Shown: positions 35,501-45,037, numbered from the stretch's first letter. The stretch: 64,000 nucleotides of DNA from an uncultured Veillonella sp. (GCF_934230905.1 NZ_CAKQFJ010000009.1:1-64000); one strand, 5' to 3'. A program made the numbers and translations. Notes: generated by a model not told the origin, from the sequence alone.

Positions 35501-36421
35501 ATGTGGTCTAAATATAAGGATGATATATATCAATGTATAATTGTCGCCATTGGTTGCGCTATATTTGGTGCTGGCATCGATGCATTTGTGCTACCGCACA
35601 AATTGGTTAGTACTGGAATTAGTGGCATTGGCCTTATACTGTATTACCTTACAGGACTATCGGTAGGTACATGGAATGTAATTTTAAATGTTCCGATATT
35701 TTGGGCTGCTTGGCATTGGTTAGGTAAGCGAGTAGTCATTAATACATTGTATGGAACTGTTATGTTGTCCTGGATGGTAGATGCTTTTGATTTTTTACAA
35801 TATAACATGGTGATTTCGGATCCGTTGTTGAGTTCTATGATGGCTGGCATTACAACCGGAGTTGGTCTTGGTATAGTGTATCGTGTTGGTGGCAATACAG
35901 GGGGACTTGATCCGATAGCTCTTATTGTTCGCAAATATTATGGACTTCAAATGGGGTCTATTAATAGCGTAATTAATGCGGTGATTCTAGCGGCTGCTAT
36001 TTGGGTTGTTGGTTTAGAAGCCGTAGCGGTAACTTTAGTTTCATTATATGTATATACGATTATTACTAATAAGGTTGTTATTGGATTTAACCAACGTAAG
36101 GTTGCTTTCATTATTACTTATAGAACCTGTGAAGTATGTGATGCCGTTATTAGTAAAGTTGGTCGTGGTGCTACGATTATTGATGGTATTGGTGCCTATA
36201 CGCGGACTCCCAAACAAATTGTATTGGTAGCGGTTAATTTGTTACAAGTTAATAAATTAAAAGAAGTTATAGAAGAAGTGGATAATGAAGCGTTCATTCT
36301 GATTACGGATGCTCAAGAGGTTATTGGTAAAGGATTTACTACTCCTGTGATACCAACACCGATTGAAAATCTTGTAAAGGAATGTAAAGATAATGCCCAC
36401 TATATAGAAGATAAAGAATAG
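35501..36421 (+). CDS. YitT-family membrane protein (DUF161 + DUF2179)
   Basis: 306 residues. The first 200 are five or six hydrophobic helices with GGNTGGLDPIALIVRKYYG, typical of YitT. The C-terminal 90 residues form a soluble DUF2179 domain (RTCEVCDAVISKVGRGATIIDGIGAYT). Function is unknown in the family; it may be a transporter with a regulatory domain. AGGAGG precedes the start. pgm begins 15 bp after it, so the two are likely co-transcribed. Confidence 0.9.
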   Translation: MWSKYKDDIYQCIIVAIGCAIFGAGIDAFVLPHKLVSTGISGIGLILYYLTGLSVGTWNVILNVPIFWAAWHWLGKRVVINTLYGTVMLSWMVDAFDFLQYNMVISDPLLSSMMAGITTGVGLGIVYRVGGNTGGLDPIALIVRKYYGLQMGSINSVINAVILAAAIWVVGLEAVAVTLVSLYVYTIITNKVVIGFNQRKVAFIITYRTCEVCDAVISKVGRGATIIDGIGAYTRTPKQIVLVAVNLLQVNKLKEVIEEVDNEAFILITDAQEVIGKGFTTPVIPTPIENLVKECKDNAHYIEDKE

Positions 36422-36436
36422 ATTTAGGAGGATAGT

Positions 36437-38083
36437 ATGGCTCATGCATTAGCAGGGAAACCTATTCAAGAACAAGATATTATAGATATACAGACTATTG
36501 TAGATGCGTATTATGATACGGTTCCAGATATGACAGATTTGACGCAGTTAGTATCGTTTGGTACATCCGGTCATCGTGGCACCTCAATAGATGGTACATT
36601 TACAGATCTTCATGTAGCGGCGATAACACAAGCCATTTGTGATAGCCGCAATCAGTTTGGTGCTACAGGGCCAATGTTTGTAGGGCAAGATACACATGCG
36701 TTGTCACAGCCCGCTCTTGTGACTGTTCTTGAGGTGCTAGCTGGTAATGGTGTTACTGCTATGGTTGATTGCAATATGGATTTTGTACCAACACCCTCTA
36801 TTTCTCGAGCTATTATTCGATATAATGAACAACATGATGATAAGGCAGATGGTATTATTATCACACCATCTCATAACCCGCCTGATAATGGAGGCATTAA
36901 ATACAATACGATTATCGGAGGACCTGCTGATACAGTAATAACAAAATGGATTGAAATTCGTGCTAATGAGTACTTGACTGCTTATTGTGAAAGTGAGAAT
37001 TTTAAGCGTATTAGTATTGACAATATAGAACCTTCTGCACAAGTTCCATACGACTATAAGGGATTATATGTCGAAGAGTTGGGCGATATAATTAATATGG
37101 AGGCTATAAAAGCAGCTGGTCCAAAGACTTTAGTAGATACACTAGGTGGGAGCGGTGCTAGTTATTGGAAAGCCATAAAGGACCGGTATGGTCTTGATTT
37201 AACGATTATTCATGATAACTATGATCCGACCTTTAGCTTTATGACGTATGACCATGATGGCAAAGTTCGTATGGATTGTTCTTCACCTCATGTTATGGCA
37301 TCAGTTATTAACAGAATTGGTGATTTTGATCTAGCCGTCGGTAATGATCCGGATTATGATCGCTATGGTGTTGTTGTATCCAGTGGTCTTATATCTGCTA
37401 ATACATTCTTAACTTTAGCTGCTCGGTATTTGTTTACTACACGTGGTTGGAAACATAAGGGCATAGGGAAGACTGTAGTGTGTACTACGATGATTGATAA
37501 ATGGGCCGCTACTGTGGATATTCCTGTTTTTGAAGTCCCGGTAGGTTTTAAATATTTTTCACAACTTTTATTTGATGGTGCTATAGGTATTGGTGGAGAA
37601 GAAAGTGCAGGGGCATCGTTCTTAAAAAAAGATGGTACTGTGTGGACCACTGATAAAGATGGCATGATTATGGCTTTATTGGGTATGGAAATTATGGCGG
37701 TTATGGGCAAATCTGCATTAAAAATGGCTGATGAATTTCTTGAAGAGTTTGGAAATCCAAGATTTGGTCGTATTGATGCACCTTGTAAGAAAGAGCAAAA
37801 GCAAATTTTAAAACAAATGAGCTCAGAATTGATTACCGCTACCACTGTTGATGGTGATCCAATTACGAATATTCGCACGACATCGCTGTATAATGACATG
37901 CCTATTGATGGTGTTCGAGTGGAAACTGATAAAGGATGGTTTGTAGCAAGACCATCAGGAACAGAAGATTTATACAAAATTTATGGCGAAAGTTACAAGG
38001 GCGATTTAGGTCTCGTAGCATTGCTTACAGCAGGTGAAGAAATTGTTAATGCCGCATTAAATGGTACGATAGAGATTGAATAA
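36437..38083 (+). CDS. pgm: Phosphoglucomutase (alpha-D-glucose phosphate-specific)
   Basis: 548 residues. It interconverts glucose 1-phosphate and glucose 6-phosphate for polysaccharide and LPS precursor supply. FGTSGHRGTS (41-50) is N-terminal. The catalytic phosphoserine is Ser145 in ITPSHNPPDNGG. DPDYDR (near 304) is the metal loop, GGEESAGASF the sugar loop, and RPSGTEDLYKIY the phosphate loop. The length and motifs match E. coli Pgm. AGGAGG precedes the ATG. Confidence 0.95.
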   Translation: MAHALAGKPIQEQDIIDIQTIVDAYYDTVPDMTDLTQLVSFGTSGHRGTSIDGTFTDLHVAAITQAICDSRNQFGATGPMFVGQDTHALSQPALVTVLEVLAGNGVTAMVDCNMDFVPTPSISRAIIRYNEQHDDKADGIIITPSHNPPDNGGIKYNTIIGGPADTVITKWIEIRANEYLTAYCESENFKRISIDNIEPSAQVPYDYKGLYVEELGDIINMEAIKAAGPKTLVDTLGGSGASYWKAIKDRYGLDLTIIHDNYDPTFSFMTYDHDGKVRMDCSSPHVMASVINRIGDFDLAVGNDPDYDRYGVVVSSGLISANTFLTLAARYLFTTRGWKHKGIGKTVVCTTMIDKWAATVDIPVFEVPVGFKYFSQLLFDGAIGIGGEESAGASFLKKDGTVWTTDKDGMIMALLGMEIMAVMGKSALKMADEFLEEFGNPRFGRIDAPCKKEQKQILKQMSSELITATTVDGDPITNIRTTSLYNDMPIDGVRVETDKGWFVARPSGTEDLYKIYGESYKGDLGLVALLTAGEEIVNAALNGTIEIE

Positions 38084-38204
38084 GTATTCTCATGAAGTTT
38101 TCACGCTGTTAATATGATATATGTGATATAATATATTAATATAGTTTATAGAATGAATGAATTTTCATTTACATAGTTTGTAGTGAGTCAGAAAAGGTGA
38201 TTGT

Positions 38205-38480
38205 ATGAAATTAGTAGTTACCGTAGTTGGTGTCGACCGCGTAGGTATTATTGCTGGTGTTAGCAATATTTTGGCAGACCATAAAGTGAATATTTTATCT
38301 ATAAATCAAACAATTTTAGAGGGTTTGTTTAATATGATTATGATGTGTGAAACTGAAACTGACGACGCAAAGGATTTAACATTTATTCAAGATGCTTTAT
38401 CCGAACTAGGTAAAACATTAGGCGTAGAAATTCGTGCGCAGCATGCGGATATTTTCCTTAGCATGCATCGCGTAGGATAG
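38205..38480 (+). CDS. ACT domain protein (UPF0237)
   Basis: 91 residues forming a single ACT domain: KLVVTVVGVDRVGIIAGVSNILADHKVNILSINQTI. ACT domains bind amino acids or similar small ligands. The UPF0210 gene follows 10 bp later, an adjacent pair known in many Firmicutes. Ligand unknown. AAAGGTG precedes the ATG. Confidence 0.93.
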   Translation: MKLVVTVVGVDRVGIIAGVSNILADHKVNILSINQTILEGLFNMIMMCETETDDAKDLTFIQDALSELGKTLGVEIRAQHADIFLSMHRVG

Positions 38481-38490
38481 GGAGGCGCTT

Positions 38491-39849
38491 ATGTTATCTA
38501 TTGACAATATTCTTGAAACAAATCAGATGATTCATAATAACAAGTTGGATGTACGTACCATTACCATGGGAATCAGCTTGTTAGAATGTGCATCTAGCTT
38601 TGGTAAAGAACTATGTGATCGTATTTATGACCGCATTACCAAAGAGGCTGAGCATTTAGTTAAAACTGGTGAGGAAATCGAACGCGAATTTGGTGTTCCA
38701 ATTATCAATAAACGTATTTCTGTAACACCTATTTCTTTAGTAGCTGGTGGTAGTGATTTAACATCTTATGTGCCAATTGCAGAAGCGCTTGACCGTGCTG
38801 CAAAAACGGTAGGTGTTAATTTTATCGGTGGTTTTTCTGCTCTAGTTACCAAGGGTGCCACGAAAGCAGATCGTATTCTTATTGAATCTATTCCTGAAGC
38901 GTTAGCCACTACAGATATTGTATGCAGTTCTGTAGGCGTTGGCTCTACTAAAACAGGTATCAATATGGATGCTGTACGAGAAATGGGCATTATTGTTAAA
39001 AAGACGGCTGAGCTTACGAAAGATATTGATGCACTTGGATGTGCGAAGCTCGTTATTTTTTGTAATCCTGTAGAAGATAATCCATTTATGGCTGGTGCTT
39101 TCTTTGGTATAACCGAAGGTGACAGTGCTATCTCAGTAGGTGTATCTGGTCCGGGTGTTGTTAAACATGCTCTTGAAGCGGTTCGTGGTGAACCATTTGA
39201 TGTGGTGGCAGAAACAATTAAACGCACTGCATTTAAGATAACACGTGTTGGTCAATTAGTTGCACAAGAGGCATCTCGTCGACTTGGCAAACCATTTGGT
39301 ATCATCGACTTATCGTTAGCACCAACTCCTGCTGTAGGTGATTCTGTAGCACATGTACTTGAAGAAATGGGACTTTCCTCTTGTGGTTGTCATGGGACAA
39401 CGGCCGCATTAGCATTGTTAAATGATGCTGTGAAAAAAGGTGGTCTTATGGCTTCTTCTCACGTAGGTGGTTTAAGTGGTGCTTTTATTCCGGTTTCTGA
39501 AGATGCAGGAATGATTGATGCCGTATCTTGTGGCAGCTTATCTCTTGATAAATTAGAAGCTATGACTTGTGTATGTTCTGTAGGCCTCGATATGATTGCT
39601 ATTCCTGGTGATACTACAGCAGATACAATTTCTGCTATTATTGCTGATGAATCTGCTATCGGTATGATTAATAATAAAACAACAGCAGTTCGTGTCATTC
39701 CAGTTCCTGGTAAAACCGTTGGTGAAGTTGTTGAGTTTGGCGGTCTTCTCGGTTATGCTCCTATTATTGAAGTAAGTCCTTACAGTGCGGCTGAGTTTAT
39801 TGCTCGAGGCGGGCGTATTCCAGCACCTATTCGCAGCTTAACAAATTAA
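38491..39849 (+). CDS. UPF0210 (PFL-like) family protein
   Basis: 452 residues. It is recognised as the UPF0210/DUF711 family by the N-terminal IDNILETNQMIHNNKLDVRTITMGISL and the GIIDLSLAPTPAVGDSVAHVLE segment. The fold is related to pyruvate formate-lyase, but no glycyl-radical motif is seen here. Function unknown. It is paired with the upstream ACT protein. Confidence 0.9.
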   Translation: MLSIDNILETNQMIHNNKLDVRTITMGISLLECASSFGKELCDRIYDRITKEAEHLVKTGEEIEREFGVPIINKRISVTPISLVAGGSDLTSYVPIAEALDRAAKTVGVNFIGGFSALVTKGATKADRILIESIPEALATTDIVCSSVGVGSTKTGINMDAVREMGIIVKKTAELTKDIDALGCAKLVIFCNPVEDNPFMAGAFFGITEGDSAISVGVSGPGVVKHALEAVRGEPFDVVAETIKRTAFKITRVGQLVAQEASRRLGKPFGIIDLSLAPTPAVGDSVAHVLEEMGLSSCGCHGTTAALALLNDAVKKGGLMASSHVGGLSGAFIPVSEDAGMIDAVSCGSLSLDKLEAMTCVCSVGLDMIAIPGDTTADTISAIIADESAIGMINNKTTAVRVIPVPGKTVGEVVEFGGLLGYAPIIEVSPYSAAEFIARGGRIPAPIRSLTN

Positions 39850-39895
39850 GTTGAAGCCTCGAATCTGTCGCATTCGAGTTGTTGGAGGTGTACTT

Positions 39896-41050
39896 ATGAG
39901 TGAGTATGTGCCTGATTATGTGTGGGCCTTTGTGTTGGCTCTCGTCATAACCTTTGCACTAACCCCCTTGGTGAAACGTTTTGCAGTTGCCGTAGGGGCC
40001 ATTGATAAACCTGATGCTCGTAAAGTGCATCATGGGGCTATTCCACGTCTTGGTGGGTTGGCGATTTTTCTTGGTTATATGGGGTCTGTACTGTTTAATA
40101 ATAGCATTCCTCATGATCATAAATTATTTGGGTTCGTATTGGGTACGATAATTTTGGTACTCGTTGGTATTTGGGATGATATCCGACAAATTGAGCCGAA
40201 AACAAAATTGATGGGACAAATTATTGCTGCAGCTATTCTTGTGGCTTACGATATTCGTGTAGACTTTATCAATCTTCCTTGGGGCGGTGTAGTCTATTTG
40301 AAATATTGGGCTATCCCATTGACCATATTTTGGATTGTAGGGTTTACTAATATTGTGAATCTTATTGATGGACTTGATGGTTTGGCAGCAGGTATTTCTT
40401 TTATTGCTTGTATTGCTGTATGTGCTATGACTTTACAATTAGGTCAAATAGATTTAGCTTGTATTGCCCTAGCTCTTGCAGGGGCTACGGTGGGATTCTT
40501 GCGATATAATTTCAATCCAGCCAAAATCTTTATGGGTGATACCGGTTCAATGCTACTTGGCTATACTTTGGCGGCTATATCTGTTATGGGGGCTGTTAAA
40601 ACGGCTGCTACCATAGCATTAGTTGTACCAGCTATTGTTCTTGGTTTGCCTATATTAGATACCTTGTTTGCTATTGTACGTCGTAAGATAAGTGGAAGAC
40701 CTATCTTTAAGCCAGATAAAGGTCATGTGCATCATCGTTTATTGGCACAAGGCTTATCTCAAAAACAAGCAGTATTAATGATGTATGCCGTTACTGCTAT
40801 CTTCGGTGGTGTTTCGGTTATCGTTGCAGAGGTTAATGCTTGGATTGGTTGTGTACTGGTCTTAGCTATTTTCCTATGTAGTATTTATGTGGCTCGTCGT
40901 TTAGGTGTTATTACACATAGTGATGCGGCGGGACATCCCTTACCACGCCCTACAATTGAACGTAGCGATTTAGATGAAACTATTTCCTTTGATCGCAAAG
41001 AATTGGCAAAAGCATTAGAGCATTCAGATGATAGCTCTAAAAAAGAGTAA
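39896..41050 (+). CDS. wecA: Polyprenyl-phosphate GlcNAc-1-phosphate transferase (WecA/TagO-like)
   Basis: 384 residues from the ATG at 39896, with GGAGGTG upstream; an earlier in-frame start is rejected. About 11 transmembrane helices. Conserved motifs are IDKPDARKVHHGAIPRLGGLAIF, WDDIRQIEPKTKL, NLIDGLDGLAAG, MGDTGSMLLGY and HVHHRLL, the last being the sugar-specificity histidine motif of WecA/TagO. It moves GlcNAc-1-phosphate from UDP-GlcNAc to undecaprenyl phosphate to start a surface polysaccharide. wecB follows after a terminator. Confidence 0.88.
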   Translation: MSEYVPDYVWAFVLALVITFALTPLVKRFAVAVGAIDKPDARKVHHGAIPRLGGLAIFLGYMGSVLFNNSIPHDHKLFGFVLGTIILVLVGIWDDIRQIEPKTKLMGQIIAAAILVAYDIRVDFINLPWGGVVYLKYWAIPLTIFWIVGFTNIVNLIDGLDGLAAGISFIACIAVCAMTLQLGQIDLACIALALAGATVGFLRYNFNPAKIFMGDTGSMLLGYTLAAISVMGAVKTAATIALVVPAIVLGLPILDTLFAIVRRKISGRPIFKPDKGHVHHRLLAQGLSQKQAVLMMYAVTAIFGGVSVIVAEVNAWIGCVLVLAIFLCSIYVARRLGVITHSDAAGHPLPRPTIERSDLDETISFDRKELAKALEHSDDSSKKE

Positions 41051-41058
41051 CCAATGTA

Positions 41059-41082
41059 GGGGCGCGTTGCGCCCCTTTTTTA
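41059..41082 (+). terminator. Terminator between wecA-like gene and wecB
   Basis: ggggcgc (41059-41065) pairs with gcgcccc (41069-41075), then a T run. Confidence 0.9.
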
Positions 41083-41105
41083 TAAACTCTGTGGAGGATG
41101 AGTAA

Positions 41106-42248
41106 ATGTTGAAAGTAATGACTATCTTTGGCACAAGACCAGAGGCAATCAAAATGGCACCTCTTGTAAAAGCATTAGAAGATGCACCAGATATGGAGCC
41201 AATTGTAACTGTAACGGCACAACACCGAGATATGCTTGATCAAGTGTTGCATCTGTTTGATATTACACCCGATTACGATTTAAATATTATGAGCCAAGGT
41301 CAAACGTTGTACGATGTAACAAATCGTGCATTAATGGGATTAAAGTCCGTTTTAGAAGAGGCGAAACCTGATGTTGTATTGGTCCATGGTGATACGACGA
41401 CAACCTTTGCTGGTGCATTAGCATCTTTTTATCAAGAAATTCCTGTTGGTCATGTAGAGGCGGGACTTCGTACAGGAGATATTTATTCTCCATTCCCAGA
41501 GGAAATGAATCGTAAGTTAACAGGTTCGTTGGCAACCTATCATTTTGCACCTACTGCTAGTTCTGAAGCTAATTTAAAACGAGAAAATATTAATACGAAT
41601 CATCTTTATGTAACCGGCAATACTGTCATTGACGCATTAGATACAACTGTAAAAGCTGATTATGTATTTGATGATGCTGCTATTAACATGTTGGATGCTA
41701 ATAAACGGATAGTTCTTGTTACGACGCATCGCCGTGAAAACCTTGGGGAACCGATGCGTCATGTTTATCAAGCAATCCGTGATTTATTGAATGATTTTGA
41801 AGATATCCAAGTTGTTTTTCCTGTTCATAAAAATCCTAAAGTTCGTCAAGTAGTTCAAGAGGAATTAGGTGATGTAGAACGGGTGACACTTATTGACCCT
41901 CTTGATTATGAACCATTTGCTAATTTGATGGCTAAATCTTATTTAATTCTTACAGATTCTGGTGGGATTCAAGAGGAAGCACCAGCGTTAGGTAAACCGG
42001 TACTTGTATTGCGTGATACCACAGAACGACCTGAAGCTGTTGATGCCGGTACCGTTCGATTAGTAGGAACTGATAAAGAAGCTGTGTACAAAGCGGCTTA
42101 TGAGCTGTTACATGATGAAGCAGCGTATAAAACAATGTCAAACTCTGTTAACCCATATGGTGATGGAAAAGCGTCTGCACGTATTTTACAAGCGTTGCGT
42201 CACGAATTTTTAGGCGATACACATCGACCAGATCGATTTGGTAAATAA
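41106..42248 (+). CDS. wecB: UDP-N-acetylglucosamine 2-epimerase (non-hydrolysing)
   Basis: 380 residues. It converts UDP-GlcNAc to UDP-ManNAc for envelope polysaccharide. GTRPEAIKMAPL (9-20), GHVEAGLRTGD, TTHRRENLG and TDSGGIQEEAP are all present, including the UDP-binding serine-glycine loop. Length is normal. GGAGG lies upstream. The atpZ-like gene starts one base after the stop codon. Confidence 0.95.
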   Translation: MLKVMTIFGTRPEAIKMAPLVKALEDAPDMEPIVTVTAQHRDMLDQVLHLFDITPDYDLNIMSQGQTLYDVTNRALMGLKSVLEEAKPDVVLVHGDTTTTFAGALASFYQEIPVGHVEAGLRTGDIYSPFPEEMNRKLTGSLATYHFAPTASSEANLKRENINTNHLYVTGNTVIDALDTTVKADYVFDDAAINMLDANKRIVLVTTHRRENLGEPMRHVYQAIRDLLNDFEDIQVVFPVHKNPKVRQVVQEELGDVERVTLIDPLDYEPFANLMAKSYLILTDSGGIQEEAPALGKPVLVLRDTTERPEAVDAGTVRLVGTDKEAVYKAAYELLHDEAAYKTMSNSVNPYGDGKASARILQALRHEFLGDTHRPDRFGK

Positions 42249-42249
42249 T

Positions 42250-42444
42250 ATGGATAAGGATATGGTGAAAGCTCTGGCGATGGCAACTTCGGCAGGGCTG
42301 ACACTACTATTTTGTATCGGAGGATTCATTTGGATTGGTTATCAGCTTGATCAGTTGATGGATACTGCACCATTATGTATGGTTATTTTTGGGTTAACAG
42401 GTGCTGTTACAGGATTTTATATGTTATATAAACAGGTTAAATAG
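42250..42444 (+). CDS. AtpZ-like small membrane protein
   Basis: 64 residues from the ATG at 42250, right after the wecB stop; a TTG at 42238 is an alternative. Two hydrophobic helices with GYQLD between them fit the AtpZ/ATPase_gene1 family, a small accessory protein found in front of ATP synthase genes. It probably helps F0 assembly or Mg2+/Ca2+ import; that role is only known for some relatives. It heads the atp cluster. Confidence 0.75.
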   Translation: MDKDMVKALAMATSAGLTLLFCIGGFIWIGYQLDQLMDTAPLCMVIFGLTGAVTGFYMLYKQVK

Positions 42445-42454
42445 AGAGGTGTTT

Positions 42455-42817
42455 ATGAATCAATATATTAAATTCATACGTCATGTACTATGGGCCTGTT
42501 TTTTTGTTACCTTTTTAGGGCTTATAGTTCAGTACCTTTTGGGGTGGAACCAATATATGCCAGGTTGGCTATGGGGCATGTTAACTATGATGGTATATTT
42601 AGTACTTTTAGGGTTACACAATAAAGGCCTTGTTTATGGAAATCCGAATCAAGCTGTTGCTAAAGCTCGTCGTCAGATGATGTGGCGATTAGCTTTAATA
42701 GGTGCTTTTGTGATAATTGGTTTAAAAATACCTAGTGTAAAGGTAGAAAGTTTATTTGTTTCAATTGTACTTATACAACCTGTTTTGTATATTGTTTATT
42801 GGCGCTTGAGTCGATAA
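42455..42817 (+). CDS. atpI: AtpI-like ATP synthase assembly protein
   Basis: 120 residues from the ATG at 42455, with AGAGGTG upstream; an earlier frame start overlaps the previous gene. Four hydrophobic helices, as in AtpI, which helps build the c-ring. The sequence itself is poorly conserved, so position before atpB carries much of the assignment. Confidence 0.72.
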   Translation: MNQYIKFIRHVLWACFFVTFLGLIVQYLLGWNQYMPGWLWGMLTMMVYLVLLGLHNKGLVYGNPNQAVAKARRQMMWRLALIGAFVIIGLKIPSVKVESLFVSIVLIQPVLYIVYWRLSR

Positions 42818-42876
42818 CTATATATTTGATTGTAAATAATGAAAATTATATTTATAAGATAAAATTGGAATATTTT

Positions 42877-42919
42877 GCCACATACCTAAAATGCGAAAAA
42901 TGCATTTTAGGTATGTGGC
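42877..42919. promoter_or_regulatory. 18-bp perfect palindrome between atpI-like gene and atpB
   Basis: gccacatacctaaaatgc (42877-42894) pairs perfectly with 42902-42919 across a 7-base loop. It is followed by atttaaatt, not a T run. It may be an attenuator, a processing hairpin or a site where the leading genes are separated from atpBEFHAGDC. Confidence 0.6.
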
Positions 42920-43038
42920 ATTTAAATTGTTTACTGTATGGATGTTGATTATATACTTATAAAGAGGTATGATATTACATATATATAGTATTAATATATA
43001 TAAATTTTATATTGCTGCATGAGAAAGGGGTTGAGTCT

Positions 43039-43713
43039 GTGGAATTGCATGCAGGTCACCATCAAGTAGTACAGTGGTTGGGGTTATCTTTTAATCTGGA
43101 TACCTTAATTGCGACCTGGATTACGATGGCGATCGTCATCATCATTTCCGTATTAGCTACGCGAAATCGAGCTTTAGTACCATCAGGTGTTCAAAATGTG
43201 GTAGAAAATATACTAGAGTTATTAGAAGCCCAGTTAGCACCGAACCTTGGACGACATTGGCCAATGGTTAGCTCATTATTATTTACATTTTTTCTATTTA
43301 TTTTTATAGGAAATGAATTAGGTTTGATGCCTACATTGGATGCTGTTAAATCACCTACTTCTGATATTAATACAACAATTGCACTAGCACTTTGTAGCAC
43401 TCTTGTTGTTTGGGTAGTAGGGATTAAGGTAAAAGGGGTATCTTATTTTAGGCATTTTATACGGCCGTATAAGGCTTTATTGGTACTTAATATTTTTGAA
43501 GAAATTGCTAGACCAGTTACTCTCGCTTTTCGTCTCTTTGGGAACATTGTAGCTGGTGAAATTTTGTTAGAAGTATTGTATCATTTGCCTTGGTTTGTAC
43601 CTGTACCATGGATTTGGATAGCATTTAGCTTATTCATTGGTATCATTCAAGCTTTTATTTTCACAGTTTTAACAGCCAATTATTTAGGCATGGCATTAAG
43701 TGAAGAACATTAA
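43039..43713 (+). CDS. atpB: ATP synthase F0 subunit a
   Basis: 224 residues. I place the start at a GTG at 43039 because AAAGGGG lies 8 bp upstream; a TTG at 43012 is less likely. About five transmembrane helices. The essential arginine lies in the EEIARPVTLAFRLFGN segment of helix 4, which faces the c-ring. QAFIFTVLTANYLGMAL is the conserved C-terminal helix. It forms the ion half-channels in the membrane. Confidence 0.93.
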   Translation: MELHAGHHQVVQWLGLSFNLDTLIATWITMAIVIIISVLATRNRALVPSGVQNVVENILELLEAQLAPNLGRHWPMVSSLLFTFFLFIFIGNELGLMPTLDAVKSPTSDINTTIALALCSTLVVWVVGIKVKGVSYFRHFIRPYKALLVLNIFEEIARPVTLAFRLFGNIVAGEILLEVLYHLPWFVPVPWIWIAFSLFIGIIQAFIFTVLTANYLGMALSEEH

Positions 43714-43731
43714 TTTTATGGAGGATTAATT

Positions 43732-43959
43732 ATGGAAGTTCAAGGTTTATTCGCATTAGCTGCAGCAATTGCAGTAGGTTGTGGGGCAATTGGTGCTGGC
43801 ATTGGTGATGGTCTTGTATCAAGCAAGGTTATTGAAGGGATTGCTCGTCAACCAGAATTGCGTGGTCAATTGATGTCCACTATGTTCGTAGCTATTGGTT
43901 TGATCGAAGCTATGCCTATTATCGGTGTAGTAGTTGCTTTCATTTTATTATTCAGATAA
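43732..43959 (+). CDS. atpE: ATP synthase F0 subunit c
   Basis: 75 residues, a two-helix hairpin with the ARQPE loop at about 38-42. The ion-binding carboxylate is Glu59 in IGLIEAMPII. By aligning on ARQPE, Asp26 of helix 1 falls where Na+-binding c subunits have Gln32 (Ilyobacter numbering), giving two acidic residues at the site. The Na+ ligands Ser66 and Thr67 are replaced by Ala and Met. H+ or Na+ use cannot be decided from this alone. Confidence 0.96.
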   Translation: MEVQGLFALAAAIAVGCGAIGAGIGDGLVSSKVIEGIARQPELRGQLMSTMFVAIGLIEAMPIIGVVVAFILLFR

Positions 43960-43977
43960 TAGCGAGGAGGAACGACC

Positions 43978-44475
43978 TTGGTAGATTTAACGCTAGGGAC
44001 AATTCTTGCTCAAATGCTAAACTTTTTTATATTAGTTTGGATATTGGCCCGTTTTGCATTTAAACCATTGGTTTCTATGATGCAAGAGCGTAAAGATCGT
44101 ATTGCTAAAGATTTAGCAGATGCTCAAAATGCTCGTCAAGAAGCGGAACAATTTAAAGCTGATTATGCTGCACAAATTGCTAATGCTCGTCAAGAAGCAC
44201 AACAAATTGTTGAAAAAGCGGTACAACAAGCAGAAGCAACAACACGTGAACAATTGGCAGCAGCTCGTGAACAAATTGAACATGAAAAAGAACGAGCTCG
44301 TCAAGATATTGTAAATGAACGCGATCGTGCTATGAATAATTTGCGTAATGAAGTTATTTCTTTATCTGTAGCTATGGCAACTAAGGTTGTAGCAAAGGAT
44401 ATGGATAGCGAAACTAATACAAAATTAATTGAAGACGCTATTGCGAAACTTGATAGTAAAACGATAGGGTTGTGA
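43978..44475 (+). CDS. atpF: ATP synthase F0 subunit b
   Basis: 165 residues starting at a TTG with GAGGAGG 7 bp upstream. One N-terminal transmembrane helix (ILAQMLNFFILVWILARF) is followed by a long charged Ala/Gln/Glu/Arg-rich helix that forms the peripheral stalk. It is in the standard position after atpE. Confidence 0.95.
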   Translation: MVDLTLGTILAQMLNFFILVWILARFAFKPLVSMMQERKDRIAKDLADAQNARQEAEQFKADYAAQIANARQEAQQIVEKAVQQAEATTREQLAAAREQIEHEKERARQDIVNERDRAMNNLRNEVISLSVAMATKVVAKDMDSETNTKLIEDAIAKLDSKTIGL

Positions 44476-44479
44476 TATT

Positions 44480-45037
44480 ATGAGCACAGAAATTGTAGTA
44501 GATAAATACAGTTCAGCTATGTTAGAGCTAGCTCAAGAACAAGGTAATTTAGTAACTACAGAAGAAAATCTTTTATATGTGGCCTCTGTTCTTAATGAAC
44601 AACCAGAATTGGTAGGGTTTATTAATAATCCTATTGTAGAAGCAGATGCAAAGATTTCTTTACTTGGAAGAGTCTTTGGAGATGCTATAGAAAAGACAGT
44701 ACTTCATTTCATGTATGTCATGGTTAAACGTGGCAGATATCGGTATTTGCAAGATACAATTAGAGCTTTCATAAAAAAATCTCGCGAAGCACGGGGCATT
44801 TTGGAAGCTGTTGTAACTGTTGCAGAACCATTAACTGATATATTGCGTGAGGATGTACAAGCTAAATTACAAGCGATGACCGGCAAGGATGTCATTATAT
44901 CGGTGCGTCAAGACCCTAGAATCATTGGTGGTATTATCATTCAAATCGGTGATAAACGCATTGATGGATCTATTGCACGGCGCTTAGATGAATTGAAAAA
45001 AACGTTAGTACGAACTGACTCTATTAGATTGGGGTGA
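44480..45037 (+). CDS. atpH: ATP synthase F1 subunit delta
   Basis: 185 residues. The N-terminal helical domain begins IVVDKYSSAMLELAQEQG. The conserved C-terminal part has RDPRIIGGIIIQIGDKRIDGSIARRLDELKK with RQDPRIIGG. It links subunit b to the top of F1. The start is 4 bp after atpF and has a weak ribosome site, suggesting coupling. Confidence 0.95.
   Translation: MSTEIVVDKYSSAMLELAQEQGNLVTTEENLLYVASVLNEQPELVGFINNPIVEADAKISLLGRVFGDAIEKTVLHFMYVMVKRGRYRYLQDTIRAFIKKSREARGILEAVVTVAEPLTDILREDVQAKLQAMTGKDVIISVRQDPRIIGGIIIQIGDKRIDGSIARRLDELKKTLVRTDSIRLG

Noticed and set aside
39859..39879. ctcgaat/attcgag hairpin before the wecA-like gene as a terminator
   Set aside because: There is no T run, the stem is 7 bp, and the region appears to be the leader of the next gene.
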